A stretch of 64,000 nucleotides of DNA from Geosiphon pyriformis (Eukaryota; Glomeromycota; Glomeromycetes; Archaeosporales; Geosiphonaceae): NCBI GenBank assembly GCA_016748015.1, contig JAAOMT010000275.1, positions 152,455-216,454 on the forward strand. Reading direction: 5' to 3'. A model generated the notes under the pieces. The model had not been told where the DNA came from and made no database searches. It saw only the letters and a list, made by a program, of their open reading frames with translations. Of the stretch, positions 42,701 to 56,283 are shown in pieces. Positions within the stretch are counted from its first letter, which is position 1. Every line of letters begins with the position of its first letter. The position numbers and the translations under genes are program-made.

Positions 42701-45660
42701 AAAACTTTTTTCAAAAAAACTTTTAACTTTTTTTTGGGAATTTTGAACAAAAGAGAGAAAGAAGTTTTTTTATTTTAAGTTTTTTATTTTTTTTTAAATA
42801 TATTTAACTCACAAAATTATAGATTTTGTATATATTTTAAAGCATCAACCAAATTTTTTTGCTTTTTTTCAAAGTATTTTTAACAAAAAATTTAATAATA
42901 AAGATAAAAAACTAAGTTAATATATTTTTTAAAACCAAAAAATTGTTTTTTTTCAAAATATTAAACTTATAATAAACCACAAAAATATAATTAAACAAAA
43001 TTTTTAAAAAATTTATTTTGTAGTTTTAATTAAAATAATAGATTTAATGTTTATCAAATGTTTTTTTATTTGTATAACTTTAAAATTATCAAGTATCAAA
43101 AACTGTTTTCTTTAATAAACACTTATTAAACAAACTCAAACCAAATTTAATATAAGTTTATTATAATGCTTTTATATTTTATTGGAAATTTCAAATAAAC
43201 CAGCAATCTTTTTTTTTAAAAAAATTTTAACCAGTAAAAACTTATTAATATTAATTTTTAAAAATATATTATTATTAATATAATTAAATAAAACAAACTA
43301 TTATAATTAGTAAAAAAAATATTACTTTTAAAAACATACTTTTTAGTCTAATTTTCTATAATTAAATTTATTTTGTTTTTAATTAAATCAGATTTTAAAA
43401 TCAATTTTTATTCTAAATTAAATAATTTAATATTATTTTCTTAAAAAATTTTTCTAATACTCTTTTAATTATCTGTTTTTTATTATTAATAGCAGTTTTA
43501 ATATGACAATTTTCGATAGTTTTGGCTTTAAATATCTTAAAAAATCTATAAATTTTTCTAAAGTAAATCAATATTTATTCAATTTTAATCTTATTGAAAC
43601 TATTTTTAAAAGACTCTTTAAATTTTGTAGTTTGGTCTAAATTTAATCTAACTTACTTATTTAACAAATTTAAAGTTTTTTTAAATTATCCGATTTAAAT
43701 ATCTTTAAAATCTTAAAAACAAATAATTTTAACTTAAAAAATTTAAAGATATAGTATTTTTAACCATCTTATTTTTTGGTATTATATTTTTAAAAGTACA
43801 GTATTAATTATAAAACACATTATTTAATTAAGCAGTATTTATATTTTATTAAAATTATTGTTTTTTTGTAATTTTTAAAGTTATTTACAAAACTTAAAAC
43901 TATATTTAAAGATAAATCATTGAATTTTTTTTAACACTTTACTAATACTATTAATTTTGTATTTTTATTTGTTTTTATTAGTCTGTTTGTATATAAAATT
44001 AAACTAAAAATTAAAAAGATTTCTTAAACTAATATTCATAAAAATAATTAAATAATTAATAATAAAAATTTTTTTAGTTAAATAAACTAATTAAGTATTA
44101 AATTCTGAAAACTATTACCAATTAAAACAAAATTAATATATTTTTTAACTCTTTTAAAATTAAATTACATTGAATTTTGTTGAAAAAAATTATTAAAAGT
44201 ATTAAAAAACTTAAATTTAAAAATTTTCTGAAACTTATATAATAATTGAAGTTATTTTTGTTGAAATTTTTTCTAAGAATCACAAATACATTATTGTTTA
44301 AAACTTTAGCTATTATTAAATTAATGTTATAAATTTAAACCAATTTTTTTTCAAAATAATATCAGTATACAAATTTAAAATTATAATTAATAAATAATTT
44401 TTAAACAGTAAATATATTAACAAAAGTTAATTAGTTATTTCTAAAACTTTGTAAATATACTTAATATTTATAATAATTTTAATATTAAAATTCAGATAAT
44501 TAGAATTGATATTTAAAGTAAAAATTCTGATTTTATCAAATTTGTTTTTATTTTTTAACTTTGTTTATTTCTTTGTATTAATAAATAATATTTAATTATT
44601 TAATAAAATTGTATTTTTTGTATATTATATGTAGCAAATTTCCAAATAAAACTAATTATTGTAAAAAAAAAAAAAACCAAAAAATTTAATTTAATTAAAA
44701 TTATACTAATAAAATCTTTTAATACTAATAATTTAGTTTTTAAACTGCAAATTTTTGCAATAAAAACTTTAAATTTTTTCAATTTAAAAATAGAAATCCA
44801 ATTATAATATTATATAAAAAAAATTAAAAATCTAAAACATCTATGTTTATAGTTAATTTAGCAATAGTTAATATATTGATTAATAAAAGTAAAACTTAAA
44901 AAATTATAAAAAAAATTAATAAAAACAAATTTAATTTATTAAAAATTACAAAAATTTTATTAGCTAAAAACATTCAAATAAACATTTAAAAAAAAATAAA
45001 CAACAAAAATTAATTAGATATTAGATCAAAAAAACAAAATCATAAAATCATTATAATTAATTATTTATATTAAAAAAAAACCACTAAAAAATATAAGTAA
45101 TTAAAACTGGTTTTTTGATATAAATAACAAAAAGTTTATATTTATTTAGATTTAAAAAATAAAAACTAGATTAAAACTTAAAAATTAATAATGTATTAAA
45201 AATATATATAAAAAAAACATGATTAAAATTTTTATAAATAAAACAAAAAAACTAATTTAATCTTGCTTATTTTAGATTAAAGCTTTTAAAAACTAAAATT
45301 AATATTATATTTTTCTTAAATTAAAACAAATAATAATACATTTAGTTTACATATATATAACAAGATAATAATTAATTATATAGGTTTTTTATTAACAAAA
45401 TCTACAAAATTTTACAAATTGTATATTATTATTTTTAATAATAAAGTATAAAACAAAGTTTTATACATATTTTTAATATTTTATGATATTTTATTAATAT
45501 TAGTCTTAATTATTTTAACTATATTTTTCTAATTAAAATAGATTATTTAAATACTAAAAAATTAACTTATAATTTATAAACTTAATCAATATCTTTTGTT
45601 ACAATTTAATTAATTATATTTTAATTAATTTAATTTTGTCAAATTTAAATAATATAGTAT
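42701..45660. other. AT-rich DNA without recognisable features
   Basis: About 3 kb of extremely AT-rich sequence with long homopolymers. I found no retroelement motif in six frames and no clear repeat. The 60-codon minus ORF at 44600-44782 is Phe/Ile/Lys-rich and consistent with chance. Confidence 0.6.
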
Positions 45661-46551
45661 TATTACAGATAATTATTTGAAACATTAAAATAAATAACTT
45701 AGTGCTCAATGGCTAATTATATTATTGGTGATTTTTAAAAGTTGTCAGATCAAAAGTATTGGTTGAATTTTTTGTATAATAAACAGAAATTCACTTAGTA
45801 ATTGTTTTTTCGAATTTTTTTTTCAGCATAAAGACTGATTTAATCTAATAATTATGCTTTTTTGGTAAGCTATTCTTAAGTTTTTGTTTTTGTTTTATGG
45901 GTTTTTTACCAACTTATTTTTAATATTAATATCTCAATACTTAATCTCTTAATTAATTATCAAACAACAAAAAAACAAAAAAAAAAACAAGAAATTAATA
46001 TTTCATTAATAGCCATAATTAAAAATTATTAGTCTAGTATAATTAAATGGCAAATGTTATTAGCATGAATTGCTAATGGAATTAGAAAATAATAATTTTA
46101 ATTTAATAAAAAAAATAACATAAATTGGATAATAAAATAATAATTTATTTAATATTTAAATAATTCTATTTTAAAATATAAAAAACTATTTTTTGAAAGA
46201 AAAAATATGTTATAAATATTTATTGTTAACTAACTAAAAACTTGTTTGAGTTTTTTTTTATTTCTAATATTACTATTATATATATATAATTTTTATTATA
46301 TAAGATCTCACATATTTCTATTTTTTTTTTATGCTACTTTCTAAAACTGTGTTTTTTTTAGCAATGTGCTTATTTTTTGTGAATGTACATATTTCTAAAA
46401 ATGTGTTGTGATTTTTTAACAATATGCTTATTTTTTGTAAATATATACATTTCTGAAAATATGTCCATATATTAAGTACTATTTTTTTATTAACCTATTC
46501 TTATAATATGTTTTCTTTTTTTTTTATTGTACTTTTTTTTTATAAATAATA
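45661..46551 (-). repeat. Element D 3' LTR
   Basis: Starts TATTACAGATAATTATTTGA (TG decayed to TA) and matches 56284-57140, including TTTTTTGGTAAGCTATTCTT near 45860. A purine-rich tract (complement of TTATCTTCTTTTTTT) adjoins it internally. Confidence 0.8.
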
Positions 46552-47379
46552 TTATCTTCTTTTTTTATATTGAATTTTATTGAAATTTTTATTTTAAATT
46601 AACTCTATTAGTTTTTTTTCAATATTGTATATTCGATTCTGGCTTTTAGATCTTTAAATTAAGAGTTAATTATTTTTTTCTATTGGTTAACAGTTATTCT
46701 TTCTATTTTTAAATACAATAGTATTTTTGAGTGGTTTTAAAATATGATATGTAATCAATAGATTGTTTTAATATATAGTATAGAATTTGTTTTTCTTTTA
46801 ATAAAGTTTTTAATTTATTGTACTATTTATTAATTAAATGTTTTTTTAAATTTGTCTGTGTATAATTCCTGAATATTTAATTTTAGTCTTAACTAATAAT
46901 AATAGTATACTCTTGAAAGTTGTTCTATTTATAATTTCCAATTTTTTTTAATTGATTTTTCTGTTGAAACAATACTTGGTATTTTCTTAAAAATGTTTTT
47001 TACTTTTTCTATAATCTTATCTGATCAGTAATTTGGTTGTTTTTGTAATTGTTAATATGGACTGAATTTTTTTTTTGTTTGTGTTTTTATAACAAATTAT
47101 TTAGTAATTGATAATTATTTTTATGTTTAATTATTGTTAATTTATTGTCTGAAATAATTGTTGTATTAACATGTAAATATAATTTAAAATTTTTATTTTT
47201 TTATGATTGTTTTTGTTATATGTACTAATTTTTTATATATTGTTCTAATAATTTAGATTAATATGTTTGTTTTAATAAATATAATTAGTTCTAAATCTTA
47301 TGGGATCTTATTTGGTTTAATTAGTATTTGTTGTATTTCCAGTTGTGAAATATTATTAGTAAAAGATAATACTATATTA

Positions 47380-50300
47380 TAATATGATTTTAGTTAATTA
47401 TTATATACTGTTTTGGCTAAAATTTTGTTATTTTATTTAAATTTATATGCTTTATTTCTCAGAATTTCTTTTATATAAAATAAACCATTCTATTTGGAGT
47501 CAAATTTTTTATTCTATTGTTTTTTTGCTTTGGTATAATATAAAAGTATTTTGTTTTTAATCTTAAATTCAATTAATTTGTTTGATAATTAGTTATTATG
47601 TTATTTATTTTGTTTTTTCTGTAATCTTTGTATATTATTAACTGTTTGTTTTTTTTTTAGTGTTCTCATTAAGTAATAAGTTTTTTACAACAGTATTTTT
47701 TGAAAATTTGCTTTAGTTATTAGTTCTATTAAATATGTGTAAATATCTATTTTTATTGATAATATTACTGTTTTACTATATATTAACTCACTTGGTATTG
47801 TTTGTGTAATATTTTGCTTTATTGTTCAATAAGCAAATAATACTGATAATATAAACAAATTTTATTTGTTTTGGTTTTTTTGGCTGATTTTGGCTATTAT
47901 TTTATATAATGTTCTATTGAATTTTTTGATTAAATTATTGGTTTATGAATAATATAAAGATGATAAAAGTTTTTTAATTCCAAATTTTTGACTTAATTTT
48001 GTTAATATTCTGTTTACAAAATAAGTTTTTTGGTTTAACAACAATTTTTTTAAACATTTGTATTAACAAATCAAATTTTGGTATACAAATTCAGTTATGA
48101 ATTTTGCATCTGCTTTTTAAATGGCTTTAATTTTTGGCTATTTTGTAAGATAGTTTATAACAACTGCTATATATTAGTTGCTTCTGCTGATTATTGTTAA
48201 TAATTCAACTAAGTTAATCCCAATTCAATTAAATAATTGTTTTACTTTGATTGATTTTAGTGATTTACTGAGTCTGATTTTTTTTTTTGATATGTATTAT
48301 AATTTTGAATATATTAGATAATGTTTGAATATATTGAGAGCCAATAATATTTTTTTTTGGTTTTTTTTATAATAACTTTTTTATGAAAGTGTTTTGCTAT
48401 TAAATCTGAGTGCATATTAAATAGTATTGTTTTTTTTCTGATTCTGTGATAACTCTGAATGTCTGGCTTGGTTTTTTTTGTTTTTTTAATATATATTTTT
48501 TGGTAAATAATTAAGTATTTTAATTGTTGTTTTATGTTGTTTTGTTCTTTTTAAAATAATTTTTTCTTAAATTGTTAAGTATTAATATAATATTAAAGTT
48601 GTTAATATTTTTATATATTTATTTTTTAACTTATTTTTCTGGTTGAAAATATTTTAAATATATTTTATTTATAACAAACTATTAATTTCTTTTTTTTTCT
48701 TTTTTTATAGTGTACAATATATTAAAATAATGATTATTTTATTTTTTATTTTTACATATTAATTGTCTTTAAATTTTGTTTTTAAATTGATATTAATCTT
48801 TTATGGTCAGTATATATATTAAATTTCTAACTAAAATATTTTTTTTATTTAATAATAATACAATAAATAGTCAAATATTTTAATACTGGAGTTTTATAGT
48901 TCTTTTTAGCTAATATATACTATTGAATATTTTAATTTATCTAATCTTCTTTGTAATAGTACAGCTTTCAATGTTTGGCCAGATGTATTAGTAGTAATAA
49001 TAAATAACTTATTATAATTTAAATAAATTAATACTAAAACTTAAATGGGTTTTTTTCTTAATATATAAAAGCTTTTTGTTGTTTTTCTATTCATTCAAAT
49101 TTGGTGTTCTTGACTTGAAACTGGTAAAGTAATTGAACCAACTTAGAAAAGTTGGGAATAAAGTATTAATAGTACTTGGCAAATACCAAAAATAATTGGA
49201 GTTTAATAAAATTAGTGAATATTAAAAAGTTTTTAACTATTTTAATCTTATTTAAATCTGTTTTAATGTTATTTTTGCTAATAATATGTTTCAAAAACTT
49301 GAGTTTTGTTTTTTCAAAAAAGCATTTAATAGCATTTAATTTTAATTCTGCTTTTTTCAACTTTTTAAACACTTCTTAAAAATAATAAAGGTAATTATTA
49401 AATGTTTTGGAGAATATATTGGTGTTATTTAAGTAAACTATTACTAATTTCTATAGCAATTCATTATAGACAATTTCTATTAGTTATTAAAAAGTGGCTG
49501 GAGTATTAATTAAGCCAAAAAATATAATTTCAAATTCAAAATTTTTTTTCTTATAGTAAATGCTTTTTTTTTATTAGTTAAATTTATGACTATTTATTAA
49601 TAATTATTATTTAAGTTTAATGTGAAAAGTCATTTTTTTTCTCCAAGTGCATTAAATAATTTCTGAATAAGTAAAGTTGAATAATTGTTTTTACAAATAA
49701 TATTGTTGAGTTTTCTATAATTTACATAAAACTAAATCTTTCTATTTTTTTTCTGAATAAATATAATTGATAATAACTATAGATTCATTAATAGTTGAAT
49801 TAATTTATTGTTCAACATATGGTTGATTTCTTGATAAATAATTTTATGGTTAATAAATAGTACTTAATATGTTTTTTGCTTAATTAATTTTATATTTTCA
49901 GTTTTAATCTAATGCTAAATAATATCAGTTCTGCTAAATTTATTTTTACTTGCAAATATAGCAGTAAAATTGTTGAACAGTAATTTGATTTGCATGTGTT
50001 AAAGTGAGTCTAAATTTTTTAAATTTATTTGCTTTAATTGTTCTGATTGTAGCAAGTAATATTTTTTTGTTTTTGAATTATTTGTAATGTAAAATCTATA
50101 TATTTATACAGTTATGAAAAGTTTAAAATAGTAATAAGTAATGAATTTTCGACTTTAGTATTTAAATATTCAATAGTAATTTTAATTGGTATTTTTATTG
50201 GGTTTTCAATTGTATTGTAAATTGAAATTCAAATGTGTTTATAATTTTTGGCTAATAAATATAAATTAGTAATAACAATCTTTTTTAATTTGTAAATAGT

Positions 50301-51413
50301 AAGTTCTACTTTAAAATTTTGTGGTTAGTCTTTTATTTTTCTTGTTATTTTTAATATATATTAATTATATAACAGAATAGAAATTAGTTAATTAGTAGAA
50401 ATAATTTTTCTCTAATTAATTATTTTTTTTACTGTTATATTAACTGATATTTTTATTTTTCTTGTTGACCCAAATTTATTAATTTCTTTTGCTATTATCT
50501 TTAACTTTTTTTTTATTTTAATTAATATTAATTAAGCAATTTTTACCAAAAACAAGAATATTGCTTGTGCTATCTTTTCATTAAGTTTAATAAAATAGAC
50601 TTTTTTAATTTATTTTGTAGTATTGTAATAATATTTCTTACATATCTTATGTTAATTATTTTTTTTCTAATTTTAATTATTTTTTTACTAAACTAGATCT
50701 AAAAACTAATTAAATTATTGTTGTTGCTAGAATTTCCAGTGCTATTTTTAAATTTATGCTAATATGCAAATAAGATTCTAATTTAATAGTCTTCTTTTTA
50801 GAATATTTGAATCAAACTCTGTATTAGTATTATAGATATGTTTTGGCATAATATTTTTATTACTATCACTAAATTATTTAAGTTTTTGCTTTATGAAAAA
50901 ATCTGAAAGTGTAATATAATATTTAAAATTTAAATTAGTATTGGAATTATTATTATTATTGTTATTGTAAACAGCATTAGAACTGTTATTGTTGTTATTA
51001 TTGAAGTTTAAATTGTAATTAATTACTAATTCTGATTCTAAGATTTACTTACTAATTGGTTTTTTTTTAAAAATTAAATAAATTATGTACAGTAATAAAT
51101 TATAAATAAGGTTACATTTATCACAATATTCGAATTTACTAAAAATTAAACAATATTTACTAAGTCTAGTGTTTAATTGCTCTAAATGCTGCTTTTGTTT
51201 TTTTTGAATAAATATTAATTTTTGATAATACTTGTAAAATTGTTTTGAATTGTTTATGATATTAATAAAGATATTCAAATTTGGAATAAGAATAAATTTA
51301 ATAGATTCTAGTAGATTGTTTTTAATTTCTAATATTTTATTTAAAGATATATCTTTAATTTTGGTAGTTATTATTTTCCAAATTTTGTCTTTGTTATATA
51401 AATAACTATTCAA
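47380..51413 (-). pseudogene. pol: Element D pol remnants: linker, dUTPase-like, RT, RNase H, integrase
   Basis: From 51413 downward: linker at 51045-51413 (EQLNTRLSKYCLIFSKFEYC, DKCNLIYN). A dUTPase-like domain at about 50480-50910: IMPKHIYNTNTEFDSNIL, KLESYLHISINLKIALEI, RNIITILQN and NEKIAQAIFLFLVKIA. RT at about 49020-49900: FEIIFFGLINTPATF, then VIVYLNNTNIFSKTF, where YLDD has become YLNN, then KLNAIKCFFEKTKLKFLKHI (49166-49372). RNase H at about 48650-49010 (NTSGQTLKAVL, YTDHKRLI). Integrase at about 47400-48250: KADAKFITEFVYQNLI and NNLIKKFNRTLYKIIAK. Stops and shifts are frequent in all parts. The domain order matches Ty3-2, where the segment from dUTPase to RT is missing. Confidence 0.72.
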
Positions 51414-51499
51414 GTATAAAAGAACTCTGTTTTATGTGGTATTTATAAAACATTTTTTTGTTTATCTAGTTATTAATAAAAATTATATATTAACATAAT

Positions 51500-52129
51500 T
51501 TATTGTATGTTTTTCTATGACCAGAAATGTTATTTCATATTTCTTTGTCTGGAAAAATTTTTTGTAAATAAAGCAAAATTTATTGTTCTATTTTTTCTGT
51601 CATTTTAATTGTTCAAAGTATTTTTGGTAGTATGTTTTACAGTAATAACAAATATGTATTTTGTATTTTTTTTTTGATAATATACAAGCTCTTATAAATA
51701 AAAGCTTTTTGTTGCAATTCTTGTATTTAAATGGAATATAGAATGGTTGTTTTCTTGGCTTTAGTATTGAATATAGAATATACCAACTGTTAATTGTTTT
51801 ATTTAGAAAGATAAAAATGTATAAAATATAGATAAAAATAATAGCTTTGAGATTATTTGCTTTTTTTTTTTTTTTTCTTTTCAGATAGATATTAGTAACA
51901 ACTTATTATGTTTTTTTTGGCCCATAAGACTTAATAGACTTATTAAATAAGTTTTTTTTTTAAACTTAATCAATAATTGTTTTTTTGAATAAGTTTTAAA
52001 ATAACTACAAGTAGTTAGTACTCAATCTTGTTGATCATTATAGTTAAATTAAAGCTCCTAAATATTCCAATTAAACACAGTATTGGTTTTGAACAGCCAG
52101 TTATTATTAACAAAAACTTAATACTATGT
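51500..52129 (-). pseudogene. Element D post-protease region with YYC... zinc-ribbon remnant
   Basis: The minus strand gives NNNWLFKTNTVFNWNI near 52100, equivalent to KNDWLLKANATLNWN in Ty3-2. Near 51610 it gives YYCKTYYQKYFEQLK, equivalent to YYCRSCVLERFGQLK in Ty3-2. The protease itself is not found; it would lie where the nested LTR material now is. Confidence 0.55.
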
Positions 52130-55100
52130 TGTTATAGATAAACTTGATAAGATATAATATTAACATTTGGTGTTTTGAGTTTAGATATAGGGAGCTTGAA
52201 ATTTTTTTTGTAAATACATAAAACATATTAGAGTTATTAGTTTATAAAGATTTATTATAGATAAAAATTTATCTATAAAGTTTTTTGATTATAAGACACA
52301 AAAAAATGATTTGGCTGTTTGCTGTTTATATAATTGAGCTATTTTCTTTAAGTTAATCAAACATAATTATTAAGGTTTAGTAGTGTCTTTTTGTCTTTTT
52401 AATAAACTACTAAGATAACATTAATATTCAATCCTAATAGGAATTTTTTTCTTTTATCAAACTATCACAAAGTCTATTTTTAGACAGTTGATTTTACAAT
52501 ATTACTATTTCACAAGAAAAATAAGTAAAAAAAAAGAAAAAATGAAAAATAAATAAAATAAAAAGAAATTAGTATTATTAATTGTTATAATCAAAAGCAA
52601 TTGGTTTAAGTTATTACTGTTCTAAGATGTTTTATGCTAAGAGCATTTAGTTAAAAATAAAGATAAGAGAAATTATTAATTTAGATTAAACACAAAAATC
52701 TATGAGTTATGTGTAAGTGATTTGGTTTTAAATATTTTTTTTATTTAAAATAATATAAGTATAAGATATAAAATATAGATAAAAAAATATTCATTCTTAT
52801 CTATTTGTCTTTTTTTATTTTTTAAAACTACTTGTTTTTATATATATTTTTTAGTTTTACAAAATTGTTTTTAATCATCTTGTTATTGTTAATTATTATT
52901 TGTTATTTCTCTTATTGTTTTATTTTTTTACATTATTATTAATTATCTTAAGTTCTGACTAGTTATTTTGTGCTTATTATATTATTGTATTTTTGTATTG
53001 TATTATTCTAAATTATTACATGTTTTTTTATATATTTTTTTTTATAATTTCAGATTAATCTTTTTACTGAATAATATTATCTTTCTTTTTTTAGAATTAA
53101 GCTTTTGTGAAATTATATGTATTTATAAAATTTATATTTTTTATGTAGTGTTTAATTGTAGTGTTAAGTATTGTTTTTTATAAATCTTTAAATTGTGATT
53201 TTGTTATTTGTTTTATGCTATTAACTATAATAGTTTTTAATACACTATTTAGTAATATGACTAAATAGTATTTAAACATAGTATACAATCAGTATATTGT
53301 TTTATAATACAATATTAGATTGTTTTTTTAACAAATTTTTCTATTTGTTTAAGAGTTTTTCTGTTAAATATTTGTTTGTTAATGTTATTACCAAAGATTT
53401 TTAGTTTTTTTTCTTAAATGTTATTAATATCTGTTTGCTGTTAATTTACATTTTCTAAAAGCAGTTAAATCTTTAATAATTAAATTTATCTTCAAATTAT
53501 TTTTTATAATTTAAACTGTTAAACTTATAAATAGAATAGCCAATTCTATACCAGTTACTTTGTAGTTACTTTGTAGTAAAAGTTAACTTTTTTCCAGAAA
53601 TTGCTCATCTAAAAACTCACTAAAAATATATAGTAACTTTGCTGTAAAAGTCAACTCTTTTACAAAAATCTTGTTTGTAGGCTACTTTAATGATTATAAT
53701 AAGAAAATAAAAGAAAATAAAAAAAATGTAAAAGAATTAGAATTTTATTAAGAGAATTGTTTTTTATTTAGATCTGAAATCACTAATAGTTTATTAAAAT
53801 TAGTAGCTAATTAATTTTAAAATGTTAGTTGGGTTTTAGAAAATGTTAAGTGCAATTATTTTAAAAATTGGTTTTCAAAGTATATTTTTATTTTGAATTG
53901 TATTAATGAGGATAAATCTAAAAGTAAAATATTTATAGTAAGATATATTTTCTTGAAGAAAGAAACTTTTTTTTTATACAATTTGTTATAATATTAGTTT
54001 ATGAACTTGAACTTTTTTCTTTACTATAATTTAGACAAACTAAAAATATATTTTAATAAGCTACAAGTTATTTCAACAAACTATCAATTATTTTAGTGTA
54101 TTATCTATTATTTTGGCAAATTTTTGAATATTATATAATTTGAAGTATTGTGTAATTTGATTATCCTAATTTTTATTGTACAAATTGGATTATTAATTAA
54201 ATAATAAGTAATAATTAAAATAATATTAATATATACTAATTAATGATAGGAATTATAAGAGTAATTTCATGCTAATTAATGGCTAAAATTTTACTAATAA
54301 CATAATTTTTTTTTTAAGACTAAGTTTTATTAAAGTTTAAATACTATCTGTGATTTCAAGATAGTAGTTCAAAATTATTAAAATAATTTGGTCTGAAAAT
54401 TGTTAAAATTTCAGTTTTGTGAGTTTATTAATATATTAAATCTTTATTGGTTGGAATATTGGATTTTGTAAAACGTTTTCACAAGTATTAAATAGGTCAT
54501 AGAGTTTAAAAACTGCTCTAAGTTTGTAACAAGTGTTTGTTAGTCTAGTTGCTGTTTTGAATTTATTGTGAATTTGTTTTTGTATTGTTTCAAAAATAAG
54601 GTTTGTTGTTTCAAATTCTAGTTTTTATTTATAAAGTATTCTTTCAATATAAAAATATCTAAAAATAGAGATATATTCTTGGCTTTGTTTATTAAAATAC
54701 AATTAAAGTTTTTTTTGAGTTGTAGTATTTGGTAAAATATTAATAAAAATAAATAAAAATTTTTTTTTAAAGCTTGCTTCAAAAGTTTTAATAATTAAAT
54801 TTCAGATCTAAGTTGTTACTGCTTTAAAGCATTTTATGCTAAGAGCATTTGACCAGAAACAAAGATAAAAAAAATGATTAATTTAAGTTAAATACAGGAA
54901 TTTATGAATTATATGTGAGTAATTTGGTTTTAAATATTTTTTTATTTAAGATAAGATAGATATAAAATAAGAATATAGATAAAAAAATATTTGTTTTTAT
55001 CTATTTATTTTTATATATTTTTTAAAATTACTTGTTTTTATATATTTTATTTAATTCTATAAGATTGTTTTTGATTATCTTATTATTGCTAACTACTATT

Positions 55101-55311
55101 TGTTATTTCTGTTGTTGTTTTATTTTTTATATTATTATTAGTCATTCAAAGTTCTAACTAATTATTTTGTGCTTATTATATTATTATATTTTTGTATTAT
55201 ATTATCTTAAGTTATTACATGCTTTTTTGTTTTATTTTGTTTTATCATATTTTTTTTATATTATTACGTTTTTTTTCATAATTTTAAATTAGTTTTTTTA
55301 CTCAGGTAATA
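52130..55311 (-). mobile_element. Nested, rearranged A-group LTR element (E) inside D
   Basis: An A-group LTR at 52130-53076 (TGTTATAGATAAACTTGAT to ATAATA), followed internally by a purine-rich tract. A partial second LTR copy at about 54815-55311 matches only the last half of the first (for example TTTTATGCTAAGAGCATTTG). The sequence between includes a solo group C LTR and a gag-like segment at 54303-54815 (minus strand TNTCYKLRAVFKL). The outer flanks (ATGT, TTAG) do not form a duplication, and protease of D is missing. A deletion or recombination therefore probably removed part of E and D. Confidence 0.5.
53383..54302 (-). mobile_element. Solo LTR (group C), second copy
   Basis: TGTTATTACCAAAG to CTAATAACA, aligned with 7771-8750 in inverted orientation. 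No internal region. No clear 4-bp duplication (TTAA, TAAT). Confidence 0.6.
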
Positions 55312-56283
55312 TTAGACTTGTGTATTGTTTTCTTTGTTAATAAATTTTTTTAGTTTTGTAATTAGAATATAAGCTATTAATACTAATAGTTATTGTTGTA
55401 ATTATTGAAAAGTGGTTATTAGTACAACTAAAAAATTAATTTGGATGATTGAAGATAAAGTTTGCTGAATAATAGAAGTTAAATATGGATTTTTTGGATT
55501 TTGTTGGACTTAAACAATCAAAATTGAACTATTCAATTTATTTAAAATTGGGTTTTGCCTATTATTTTCTTAATTACTATCTTTTTTTTCTGATTTGTTA
55601 TTTGCCCAATTATTAATAGATCTGAAATTAAGTTAAAACAACAATTAAAATTCTAATGATATTGTTAATTGTAACTTAAATCTTTTAAAGTAATTACTAT
55701 AGATTCTTAACAGTTTAGATTTTTTTTAATTGGTTTAAAACAGAATTTTTGCAATAATTAATTTCACTATCAATAATAATACAAATTTTGATAATATATT
55801 AATAGTATTTTTTATTATATAATAATATGATAAATGTAATAAGAAAACAACTTTGGGTTTTTTTAGTTAGGTAGTTGTATTGGTTTAAGTATACTTGTTT
55901 TGTCTTTGTCTAAAAATATAATTGGAAATTTTTGCTAAGTGTATTTTTCAATTTTGTAATTTATTTTAGTGATAATTGGAGTAAAATTATAATTTTGTAG
56001 TAAACCAATGTATTGAAGTAATTTGTTGTAAAAAAATTTTTTTGTTAATTTAAAATCTGCTTGTTTTTTTAAAAAATGTATAATTTTTTTGTTGATGCAA
56101 AAATTGGAGACTGATTCAGCTAAAAAATAATTGTTAGTTAATTCTAACTGTTGTTAGTATTGTTGAAATAAAAATTTTGCAAATTCTAAGTAATTTGTTT
56201 TTATAACTTCTAAGTCTTCTTTTTTTAGATAGTTAATATAATGCTTGTTTTCTGTTGAATTATACTTTACAAAAAGCACCAAA
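55312..56283 (-). pseudogene. gag: Element D 5' internal region (leader and gag remnant) with primer-binding site
   Basis: Directly inside the 5' LTR the minus strand reads TGGTGCTTTTTGTAAAG (56265-56281), the same primer-binding site as in the other elements. Downstream the frames are rich in Asn, Gln, Ile and Lys and broken by stops. I could not find a zinc knuckle, so identification as gag rests on position. Confidence 0.4.

Noticed and set aside
44600-44782. Minus-strand ORF of 60 codons
   Set aside because: Sits in structureless AT-rich DNA, is Phe/Ile/Lys-rich and has no similarity to anything else in the window.
49176-49379. Plus-strand ORF of 67 codons in element D
   Set aside because: Antisense of the RT thumb segment of element D, which has clear family motifs on the minus strand.
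52968-53183. Hydrophobic plus-strand ORF of 71 codons, possible membrane protein
   Set aside because: It lies across the end of an A-group LTR and the adjacent internal region. The Phe/Tyr/Leu content follows from T-rich sequence.
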